From Rickettsiales bacterium (lineage in GTDB: Bacteria; Pseudomonadota; Alphaproteobacteria; Rickettsiales; SXRF01): a stretch of 64,000 nt of DNA. Every line of letters starts with the position of its first letter. Within the stretch, counting starts at the first letter, position 1. The stretch is taken from contig JAWKXN010000001.1 in the NCBI GenBank assembly GCA_041396965.1, forward strand, positions 868,001-932,000, in the 5' to 3' direction. Below the pieces are notes generated by a model that was not told the origin of the DNA, ran no database searches, and saw nothing but the letters and a program-made list of their open reading frames with translations. The translations under genes were made by a program, and so were the position numbers. Positions 54,352 to 61,943 of this stretch are shown one piece after another.

Positions 54352-55842
54352 ATGAGTGACGAAAGTAAAAAAACGGTAGCGGTTATTGGTGGCGGTATCG
54401 GCGGTTTAATGTCCGCTATGGAATTGCAAAAACAAGGGTATAAAGTAACTATTTTTGAGGAAACCGTAAGACACGGTGGGAAAATAGAAGGTGGCGCTCT
54501 TGCCGGTCATGAAATAAATCTGGGTGCGGAATTTATAGATAGTGATTCTAGGGTAATGGAACTAGCGAAACAGCTTAACGTAAAGCTAGTTAAAGCTGAG
54601 GACATGCAAGCAGAAAATTTTCAGCGCTCTGATGGAACTTTAATAAAAGGTGAAGAATTTCATAAAGCGATAGAACCGTTAAAAGAATTAATGATAAGAG
54701 ATCAGAAAAAGCTAGCGGATAGTAAAGGGCAGCCAACTGATAAGGCCATAGAATTAGATTTGCAATCAATGCCGGAATATTTACACTCACTTAATAAGGA
54801 ATTAAAAGCTAGTGGTAAAGAAGGGGTGAGTCCAGAGATATTAAAGATGGTTTCTGGTGCGTTCGCCTCTGAATTCGGACAAGACCCTAAAAATGTATCA
54901 GCCCTACAAATGTTAAAGGAATCTAGTACAGAATATGATAGTCTTCTTAAAAGTGATGCTGGTTGGCGGGTCGCAGGCGGAACTCATAAATTAATAGAGG
55001 CGATGAGGCAGCACTTGGCAGAAAATGGCGCGGAGTTTCACACTGGTACGAAATTAGAAGCTCTCGCTAAAAATGATAATAATAAATTCAATCTTAAACT
55101 ATCAGGAGAAAATACTGATAATCTGAATACAGAATTTGACAGAGTATCACTTGCTGTGCCCGCTCACGCTTTAGCTAAAATAAGTGGACTTGAGGAAGTT
55201 GGTATGAACTCTAAAACTAAGCAATTTCTGAGTGAATTACAAACTACCCATAGTTCTAAGATATTTATAAAAACTAAAGATGGTGCCGATTTGCCTAAAA
55301 TTAATATATTTGGTGACAAATGGCAGGCATGGGATGGGCAAGAAAATGTTGTTACTTTTCTTGTTGGTGGCAAAGAATTAAATGATATGGGACAAGAAAA
55401 TCTTACTAAGTTATTGATGACTAAATACGCGGCGGCTCTTGGTAAAAAACCTAACGATATATTTGAGCTTGATGGTAAATCTATGCCTAAAGAAATGGTG
55501 TTTGGTGCTCCCGATACCACACGACCATGCTATCCGTCCCCTAGTGTTGGTCAGTCCACAAAAGCTTCAGTAATAAACTCCACAATAGAACATATGGCAA
55601 AGAACGGTATAGCCATATCCGGTAACTTTGTTCCTGACAAATATGGTTCAGTTGGGTTTATGGAAAACGCCGTGGAATCCGCGCATAATTCAGCGAAACT
55701 AATGAAAGAAAATGAATCACTTATAGACAGAACAATAAATTCCATAGCTAACTTAGCAATTAGTGCTACTAAAAGCACTTCCAATATACTTCCTCATAAA
55801 ATAAATAACGGAAATGATAGAGGAGGTGGCATAGCCATGTAG
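54352..55842 (+). CDS. FAD-dependent amine-oxidase-type oxidoreductase
   Basis: A 496-residue flavoprotein. The dinucleotide site is VAVIGGGIGGLMSAMELQKQGY with the following acidic residue in VTIFEE and the HGGKIEG loop. The middle has GWRVAGGTHKLIEAMRQHL. The C-terminus has GIAISGNFVPDKYGSVGFMENAVESA, the closing FAD motif of the monoamine oxidase/protoporphyrinogen oxidase/phytoene desaturase group. The substrate is not known. A polar C-terminal tail of about 40 residues is unusual. Likely co-expressed with the membrane protein upstream. Confidence 0.82.
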   Translation: MSDESKKTVAVIGGGIGGLMSAMELQKQGYKVTIFEETVRHGGKIEGGALAGHEINLGAEFIDSDSRVMELAKQLNVKLVKAEDMQAENFQRSDGTLIKGEEFHKAIEPLKELMIRDQKKLADSKGQPTDKAIELDLQSMPEYLHSLNKELKASGKEGVSPEILKMVSGAFASEFGQDPKNVSALQMLKESSTEYDSLLKSDAGWRVAGGTHKLIEAMRQHLAENGAEFHTGTKLEALAKNDNNKFNLKLSGENTDNLNTEFDRVSLAVPAHALAKISGLEEVGMNSKTKQFLSELQTTHSSKIFIKTKDGADLPKINIFGDKWQAWDGQENVVTFLVGGKELNDMGQENLTKLLMTKYAAALGKKPNDIFELDGKSMPKEMVFGAPDTTRPCYPSPSVGQSTKASVINSTIEHMAKNGIAISGNFVPDKYGSVGFMENAVESAHNSAKLMKENESLIDRTINSIANLAISATKSTSNILPHKINNGNDRGGGIAM

Positions 55843-55924
55843 GCAGCACCGCCCCTAACTTATTCCTATTAGTTATAGCAAACCACTAAGTCTTGTATTA
55901 GCTTATAAAACTTAGTCTATCGGG

Positions 55925-56341
55925 CTATATCTTGTCAGCTAGCGGATATAGAGTGCTTTCTTCCTTTCCTATCCTTTGTCCCATAGCTTGGAATAGAGCT
56001 TTTGTCTCATCACAAAAACCCGAAGGATTATCCTGTATTTCTTTAGGAGACGGCCATTTTTGAGTATACGCCTTAAAAGTAGCGGCTAAAGTTCCCATTT
56101 CATCCATAAAACTTTGCGCGGTCTTTTTAGCTTCGTCGTTATTACTTTCCAGCATCACCGGATAAAGGTTCTTATCCTCCATAGTCAAATGTATAAGAAG
56201 TTTACCAGCGAGTGCTGATAGTATGCTTCTTACTTCAACAGCATTATCAGCAAGGGTAGAAGGATCTAGCTTCTGAGTTATTTGTTTTACTAGCTCTAAC
56301 ATATCTTTATGTTGTTCCTTAAAAGAATCAGTACGTGCCAT
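55925..56341 (-). CDS. hemerythrin-domain protein
   Basis: A 138-residue four-helix protein. Likely di-iron ligands are the His of EQHKDML near the N-terminus, HLTMEDKNLYP in the middle (His and Glu), and the Glu of KEESTLYP near the end. The count of His ligands is lower than in oxygen-binding hemerythrins, so metal binding is plausible but not certain. Related proteins sense or store oxygen, NO or iron. Confidence 0.75.
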   Translation of the reverse strand: MARTDSFKEQHKDMLELVKQITQKLDPSTLADNAVEVRSILSALAGKLLIHLTMEDKNLYPVMLESNNDEAKKTAQSFMDEMGTLAATFKAYTQKWPSPKEIQDNPSGFCDETKALFQAMGQRIGKEESTLYPLADKI

Positions 56342-56477
56342 ATTCTTTCCTTCTTAAGAATTAATTAAATGTAATAGTAATATAGATGGTACTCATTATT
56401 AATAAATAAAAAGTAAATAAAATTGCACATTTTTTGAATAAATTAAGTTATAGTATGGTTAGCTATATAGAAATTTA

Positions 56478-58268
56478 CTAGTATTGTCGTTTTTCTGGTG
56501 GGAAGTAGTTATCAGGTTCGGTTATGCTTAAAGGATTATTATCACGAATTTTTTTAGTTGAAAAATTACTTTCTCCGTTTTCTCGTACATATATTATGCT
56601 GTGAGTAAGCCAGTGCTCATCTTTACGATCTGGGTAATCATCACGGAAATGAGCTCCTCTACTTTCTTTACGATTTAGCGCCGAATTAAGAGTCGCCATA
56701 GCTAGATACAAAAGATTATCAGTCTCTATCGCTTCCATAAGTTCGTTATTCCAGATCATGGATTTATCTCTTACCATAAGGTCATTACTAGTTATCCGCC
56801 ATAGATTATTAATCTTATTAATCCCCTCCATCAACAGCTTATGGCTACGAAAGATGTTACCATGTTCCTGCATCGTTTGTTGTAACTCTTTTTTAATTTT
56901 ATTTGCTTGTGTATTTCCATTACTATTTCTTAAACTATCAAAACGAGCTATAGATTTTTCTATAATATGACTGGCGATTTTATTGTCTAAGCTGTTCTTA
57001 TTGATTTTTACGGCTTCCTCACCGGCTATTCTGCCGAATACTACTAATTCTAATAATGCATTACAGCCAAGCCTATTAGCGCCATGTACGGAAGTGCAAG
57101 CCGTCTCCCCGATTGCCATAAGTCCATTTACAATATTGCCAAACTCATCCGTTACCCTCCCGTATGAGTCTGTTGGTATCCCTCCCATAGTATAATGCAC
57201 AGCTGGTACTATGGGCACAGGATCCTTTTTTATATCAAGTCGCGCGAAAGTGCTTACAATTTTTTTTATTGATGGCAGTTTATTATCAATTAATTCATCA
57301 CTTAAATGCTCTAATCTTAGATGTAGATAGTCTTTTTTATCACCACATCCATTCCCGTTTAGAATTTCCTGTATCATAGCTCTTGATATTACATCTCTTG
57401 AGGCTAGCTCTTTATACTCGGGAGCGTATTTTTCCATGAAGCGCTCACCTTTATTGTTTGTTATATAAGCTCCTTCTCCTCTCGCGCCTTCAGTTATAAG
57501 TATTCCACTATTATAGAGGCTGGTTGGATGGAATTGTATGAATTCCATGTCTTGTAAAGGAAGTCCAGCCCTAAGTGTCATGGCGCTACCATCACCGGTA
57601 CATATACTTGATGACGTGGTGGCTGCATAAACTTGTCCAAATCCTCCTGTGGCTAAAATAGTAGTATCGGCTTGGAAAACATGAATATTGCCGTTTTCCA
57701 TTTCCCAAGCCAGTAAGCCCAAACAGTTTTTCTGTTCATCAAACAGTAAATCAAGTACCATATACTCAATAAAAAACTGTACATTTTGTTTTAATGATTG
57801 AGAATATAGCGTGTGTAAAAGAGAATGACCTGTTCTATCCGCTACCGCACACGCCCTATAAGCGAGTTCCCCTTTACCAAATTCGGTTTTTTGACCACCA
57901 TAAGCTCGTTGATATATTCTACCGTTTTCATCACGAGTAAACGGCATTCCCATATTCTCAAGCTCCATAATAGCATCTGGAGCGTTCTTACACATCACAG
58001 CGATAGCGTCCTGATCTCCCAGCCAATCAGAGCCTCTTACCGTATCATACATATGCCATTTCCAGTCGTCCTGCCCCCTATTACCTAAAGCGGCGTTTAT
58101 GCCGCCTTGAGCGGCAACCGTATGACTTCTACTAGGCGGTACTTTTGATATGCAAGCTACAGATAATTCACTTTTGCTAGCGGCAAGCGCTGCCCTAAGG
58201 CCAGCTCCACCGGCTCCAACTACCAATATATTATGTTTATGCCGTATTATATTATAAGCTTTTTTCAT
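56478..58268 (-). CDS. sdhA: succinate dehydrogenase/fumarate reductase flavoprotein subunit
   Basis: A 596-residue FAD enzyme: VVGAGGAGLRAALAA nucleotide site, the His that binds FAD covalently in SRSHTVAAQGG, active-site HPTSLYNSGILITEGARGEG, and HGANRLGCNALLELVVFGR. The C-terminus ends in the YFPPEKRQY pattern of SdhA. No sdhB, sdhC or sdhD genes lie beside it here. ATG 58268 (MKKAYNII) is preferred over an in-frame TTG nine codons earlier. An aspartate-oxidase (NadB) assignment is less likely given the length and end motif. Confidence 0.88.
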   Translation of the reverse strand: MKKAYNIIRHKHNILVVGAGGAGLRAALAASKSELSVACISKVPPSRSHTVAAQGGINAALGNRGQDDWKWHMYDTVRGSDWLGDQDAIAVMCKNAPDAIMELENMGMPFTRDENGRIYQRAYGGQKTEFGKGELAYRACAVADRTGHSLLHTLYSQSLKQNVQFFIEYMVLDLLFDEQKNCLGLLAWEMENGNIHVFQADTTILATGGFGQVYAATTSSSICTGDGSAMTLRAGLPLQDMEFIQFHPTSLYNSGILITEGARGEGAYITNNKGERFMEKYAPEYKELASRDVISRAMIQEILNGNGCGDKKDYLHLRLEHLSDELIDNKLPSIKKIVSTFARLDIKKDPVPIVPAVHYTMGGIPTDSYGRVTDEFGNIVNGLMAIGETACTSVHGANRLGCNALLELVVFGRIAGEEAVKINKNSLDNKIASHIIEKSIARFDSLRNSNGNTQANKIKKELQQTMQEHGNIFRSHKLLMEGINKINNLWRITSNDLMVRDKSMIWNNELMEAIETDNLLYLAMATLNSALNRKESRGAHFRDDYPDRKDEHWLTHSIIYVRENGESNFSTKKIRDNNPLSITEPDNYFPPEKRQY

Positions 58269-58353
58269 AACCGGATGATAGAGCCAGCTAGCCAAGTTGC
58301 AAGAAATATTATAAAATACGGCACTTTATAATTTTTGTGCCATATTATAATAG

Positions 58354-58382
58354 TTGACTAAATTAGTAAGGTATATTAGATT
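58354..58382 (+). promoter_or_regulatory. candidate sigma-70 promoter of the isc operon
   Basis: TTGACT (58354-58359) and TAGATT (58377-58382) are separated by 17 bases, about 105 bases before iscS. The -35 box is close to consensus, the -10 box moderate. A GGCAC/GTGCC inverted repeat (58320-58341) lies just upstream, between iscS and the divergent sdhA. No convincing IscR site was found. Confidence 0.4.
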
Positions 58383-58486
58383 GGTCTTATAGTCCTTGAT
58401 TGCTTAAGAAAATAGTATATTTTCCGCGTGTATATGCGTATGATAAATATATATTTCTTATAATTTTATAGAAAAATGAGAGAAAA

Positions 58487-59698
58487 ATGAAATTACCGAT
58501 TTACCTTGACTATCAGGCGACAACGCCGATGGATCCACGTGTGCTGGAAAAAATGATGCCTTATTTTACGGAGAAGTTTGGCAATCCGCATTCACGTAGT
58601 CATTCTTATGGTTGGGAAACTGAGTCCGCTTGTGAGTTAGCTCGTGAGCAGATCGCGGAATTAATTGGCGCGGGCGCTAAAGAAATAATATTTACCTCTG
58701 GGGCGACTGAGTCAAACAATATCGCTCTTAAGGGTATAGCCCATTTTTATGGGGATAAGAAAAAACATATAATAACAGTGACCACTGAGCATAAATGTGT
58801 GCTTGATTCCTGCCGTCATCTTGAACGTGAGGGTTTTGAGGTTACCTATCTGCCAGTTCAGGAAAATGGGCTTATAGATATTGAGAGGTTAAAAGCCGCT
58901 ATAAAAGAAGATACCGTTTTAGTGTCGGTGATGGCGGTTAATAATGAAATAGGAGTAATCCAACCGATAGCGGAAATCGGGAAGATATGCCGTGAAAAGG
59001 GTGTATTTTTTCACACAGATGCCGCGCAAGCGTTTGGCAAGATTCCTCTTGATGTTAATGCCATGAATATAGATCTGATGAGTATATCAGGTCACAAAAT
59101 ATACGGACCTAAAGGCGTTGGCGCGCTCTATATTCGCCGTCGTCCACGTGTGCGGCTTGAGCCGATTTTTTCTGGTGGTGGTCAAGAAAGAGGATTTCGC
59201 TCCGGTACACTTCCAACACCTATGGTAGTTGGACTTGGAGAGGCGGCGGCGATCGCTAAAAAAGAGATGGGTAAAGACGCTGAACATGTACGTCGTTTAT
59301 TTGATAAATTTTCCGGTGAGATATTAGATGGTGTTAAAGATGTTTATCTTAATGGTGATCGTACGCATAGATGGCTAGGAAATCTTAATATAAGTTTTGC
59401 TTATGTGGAAGGTGAGTCGATGATTATGGCACTTAAAGACTTAGCGGTTTCTAGTGGATCGGCTTGTACTTCCGCCTCTCTTGAGCCTTCGTATGTTCTT
59501 AAGGCTCTGGGAGTTAATGAGGAAATGGCGCATACTTCTATCCGCTTTGGTTTTGGCAGATTTACTACTGATGAGGAAATAGATTATGCCGTTAATCTGA
59601 TTAAAAATAGTATTGATAAACTGCGTGAGATGAGTCCGCTATGGGAAATGGTACAGGAAGGAATTGATATTAGCAAGATAGAGTGGGCGGGGCACTGA
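58487..59698 (+). CDS. iscS: cysteine desulfurase IscS
   Basis: Supplies sulfur to IscU for Fe-S assembly. YLDYQATTPMDPRV start, HTDAAQAFGK, PLP Lys in SGHKIYGPKG, and the mobile-loop Cys in SSGSACTSASLEPSYVL. The C-terminus matches the alphaproteobacterial/mitochondrial Nfs1 form (SPLWEMVQEGIDISKIEWAGH). 403 residues. It heads the operon iscS-iscU-protease-iscA-hscB-orf-hscA. Confidence 0.97.
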   Translation: MKLPIYLDYQATTPMDPRVLEKMMPYFTEKFGNPHSRSHSYGWETESACELAREQIAELIGAGAKEIIFTSGATESNNIALKGIAHFYGDKKKHIITVTTEHKCVLDSCRHLEREGFEVTYLPVQENGLIDIERLKAAIKEDTVLVSVMAVNNEIGVIQPIAEIGKICREKGVFFHTDAAQAFGKIPLDVNAMNIDLMSISGHKIYGPKGVGALYIRRRPRVRLEPIFSGGGQERGFRSGTLPTPMVVGLGEAAAIAKKEMGKDAEHVRRLFDKFSGEILDGVKDVYLNGDRTHRWLGNLNISFAYVEGESMIMALKDLAVSSGSACTSASLEPSYVLKALGVNEEMAHTSIRFGFGRFTTDEEIDYAVNLIKNSIDKLREMSPLWEMVQEGIDISKIEWAGH

Positions 59699-59791
59699 TA
59701 ATTGTAAACGGTATTTTTTAGATAGTACTAGCTATTGCAAAATACAGACTATGTACTAATTACACACTACAAATTACTATTGGAGAATAAA

Positions 59792-60193
59792 ATGGCATAT
59801 AATGAGAAAGTGATAGATCACTATGAAAATCCACGTAACGTTGGCTCTATGGCTAAGGATGACGAAGACGTAGGGACAGGGCTAGTTGGAGCGCCAGCTT
59901 GTGGTGACGTTATGAAGCTACAGATCAAAGTGGACAAGGAAACCGGTACTATTTCCGATGCTAAATTTAAGACTTTTGGCTGTGGTTCAGCTATTGCCTC
60001 TAGTTCGCTTGTAACTGAGTGGGTAAAGGGTAAAAACGTGGATGAGGCGTTAGAGATAAAAAACACACAGATAGCTGAACATCTGGCATTGCCACCAGTA
60101 AAAATTCACTGTTCGGTACTGGCGGAAGACGCTATTAAAGCTGCTATCACTGACTATAAAAACAAGCATATAAAAAGTGAGAGCGCAGCGTGA
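59792..60193 (+). CDS. iscU: Fe-S cluster scaffold protein IscU
   Basis: The scaffold on which [2Fe-2S] clusters form. Three ligand Cys (C37, C64, C107), the Asp in PACGD, and the HscA-binding LPPVK (residues 100-104) are all present. ATG 59792 (MAYNEKVIDHYENPRNVG) has GGAG 6 bases upstream, so the longer in-frame extension is not used. 133 residues. Confidence 0.97.
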   Translation: MAYNEKVIDHYENPRNVGSMAKDDEDVGTGLVGAPACGDVMKLQIKVDKETGTISDAKFKTFGCGSAIASSSLVTEWVKGKNVDEALEIKNTQIAEHLALPPVKIHCSVLAEDAIKAAITDYKNKHIKSESAA

Positions 60194-60194
60194 T

Positions 60195-60581
60195 ATGGGT
60201 AGGATAGTAACGCAGGTACGGATAGAAAACGTCAATTATCCAGAAAAATACATTGATTTAAGCGCAATGGTAGATACAGGAGCGGCTTATCTTACATTAC
60301 CTAGTGCTTGGAAGGAGCGTCTTGGAGATTTTCCTTATATAGAAAAAGTGGAAATGGCTACAGCCACTCAAGAGATTGTAGAGGGAGAATTAAGGGGACC
60401 GGTTCGTATACGTGTTGAGGGATTCCGCCCTTTATATACAGAGGCTTTGTTTGTAGACATGGAACCTGAAGAGAGAGAATATGAACCGTTGCTTGGCTAT
60501 ACTCCACTAGAGCTTTGTGGAGCGGCTGTAGATATGTTAGGGCATGGGTTGGTGCCAGCTAAATATATAGATCTGAAGTAA
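60195..60581 (+). CDS. predicted retropepsin-like aspartic protease within the isc operon
   Basis: A 128-residue soluble protein. The DTG triad (D27-T28-G29) lies in SAMVDTGAAYLTLP, the hydrophobic-hydrophobic-DTG-A pattern of clan AA single-domain proteases. A later LLGYTPLELCGAAVD corresponds to the second conserved segment (LLG). Active enzymes would be dimers. It starts one base after the iscU stop and ends 10 bases before iscA, so it is firmly part of the operon. Its substrate and role in Fe-S biogenesis are unknown. GTG 60177 is an alternative start. Confidence 0.75.
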   Translation: MGRIVTQVRIENVNYPEKYIDLSAMVDTGAAYLTLPSAWKERLGDFPYIEKVEMATATQEIVEGELRGPVRIRVEGFRPLYTEALFVDMEPEEREYEPLLGYTPLELCGAAVDMLGHGLVPAKYIDLK

Positions 60582-60591
60582 GTATCGCTTT

Positions 60592-60927
60592 ATGGCTGTT
60601 CCGGTAATAACAATTTCTGATGAGGCGGTGGTTCGTATTAAGGATCTGCTGTCTAAACGTGGCAAGGTTTCTGAGGGAGTCAGGGTTGGTGTACGCTCAC
60701 GTGGTTGTTCTGGATTATCCTATACTATTGAGTACGCTGATGAGATAAATAAATTTGAGGATGTGGTGGAGAAGGACGGTATAAAGGTAATAATAGATCC
60801 TAAGGCTGTGATGTTTCTCTTAGGTACTGAAATGGATTTTGTTGAGGAGAAACTAAAAAGTGGCTTTACCTTCCGTAACCCGAACGAGAAGGGGAGGTGT
60901 GGCTGTGGAGAGAGTTTCCATGTATAG
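60592..60927 (+). CDS. iscA: A-type Fe-S carrier protein IscA
   Basis: A 111-residue carrier with the three conserved Cys: C39 in RGCSGLSY, and C103 and C105 in RCGCGESF. A-type proteins deliver clusters, mainly [4Fe-4S], to targets. Length and motif spacing are normal. Confidence 0.95.
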   Translation: MAVPVITISDEAVVRIKDLLSKRGKVSEGVRVGVRSRGCSGLSYTIEYADEINKFEDVVEKDGIKVIIDPKAVMFLLGTEMDFVEEKLKSGFTFRNPNEKGRCGCGESFHV

Positions 60928-61005
60928 AATAGTATTTCATGTTTCGTGATTTGGGTTTAGCAATTTATTTTCCGAAACACTAAACACTAGACACTAATCA
61001 CGCTT

Positions 61006-61455
61006 ATGTATTTTTCACTATTTAACTTAAATCCAGCTTTTGACATAGATATTTCTAATCTTGAGTCAGAATATTTCAAGGCGCAACGACTATTTCACCC
61101 CGACCGTTTTATCGGTAAGTCAGCAGAAGAGAAAATACAGGCTCTACAAAAATCGGCGGATATAAATAAAGCCTATGATGTTCTTAAGAATCCGCTGAAG
61201 CGGGCGCAACATTTGTTAGAACTTCAAGGAATTATTGTTGGCACGGATAAAGATAGTGTAAAGCCAGCAAATGAATTGTTGATGGAGGTTATGGAACTGC
61301 GTGAATCTAATATTAGCAAGGATGAGGTTTTAAGGTTAGTGGAAGAATCACAGAATTTGGTTGCTAATCATTATAAAAACTCTAAATTTTCTGATATGGC
61401 ACAAGAAGTTTTACGTCTTGGATATTTAATGAAGATGCTGGAGGATGCTAAATGA
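61006..61455 (+). CDS. hscB: Fe-S co-chaperone HscB
   Basis: A 149-residue J-domain co-chaperone. The HPD motif is at H31-D33 (RLFHPDRFIG), followed by AYDVLKNPLKRAQHLLELQG, which is specific to HscB, and a C-terminal helical domain that binds IscU. Its stop overlaps the next gene by 4 bases (ATGA). Confidence 0.94.
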   Translation: MYFSLFNLNPAFDIDISNLESEYFKAQRLFHPDRFIGKSAEEKIQALQKSADINKAYDVLKNPLKRAQHLLELQGIIVGTDKDSVKPANELLMEVMELRESNISKDEVLRLVEESQNLVANHYKNSKFSDMAQEVLRLGYLMKMLEDAK

Positions 61456-61943
61456 GGTACATATTAAAAATATTGGTGTTAATATTTTGTCTATTCAGTA
61501 GTTCTGCTTTTGCAGAGATGGAACAGTATATGAAGTTTGTCCTGAATGATGGAACCATTCTCTACCCTTATAAAGCAAGTGATATTCCCAAAGAAATTAG
61601 GCAAGATAAATGTGAAATGTATGTTTTTACTGATAAGAACTTTACTTCATTGAAAAATGGTAGGTATATTTTGAGCTACCATAAAGACATTCCTATTATG
61701 ATAATAGATTCGTGTTTTTTTTCTTATATTACCGGTATAAAATTAGATAATGGCGATTCTATAGAGTTTTACTCATCAACGCATCAATCTGATGCGGATG
61801 GAAATGCGGCTTTTATAATTTCTGGACAAAAATATGAACGTGTTTATGACAAAGACATTAAGTTGAGTAACGGATTAAAGGTTTCTGTTAGAAACGGCAC
61901 TGTAGACAGAAAATCTCTTATTGAAACTAGGAATGAAAAATGA
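61452..61943 (+). CDS. unknown exported protein between hscB and hscA
   Basis: A 163-residue protein with a Sec signal peptide (hydrophobic residues 4-19, cut after AFA). The mature part looks beta-rich, with YMKFVLNDGTILYPYKASDIP and FYSSTHQSDADGNAAFIISGQKY, and contains two Cys that could pair. It overlaps hscB and hscA by 4 bases each, so it is strictly co-translated with cytoplasmic chaperones even though it is predicted to be periplasmic. No family was recognised. Confidence 0.75.
   Translation: MRYILKILVLIFCLFSSSAFAEMEQYMKFVLNDGTILYPYKASDIPKEIRQDKCEMYVFTDKNFTSLKNGRYILSYHKDIPIMIIDSCFFSYITGIKLDNGDSIEFYSSTHQSDADGNAAFIISGQKYERVYDKDIKLSNGLKVSVRNGTVDRKSLIETRNEK

Noticed and set aside
56478..58268. 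L-aspartate oxidase (nadB)
   Set aside because: The covalent-FAD His context, 596-residue length and SdhA-type C-terminus favour succinate dehydrogenase flavoprotein.
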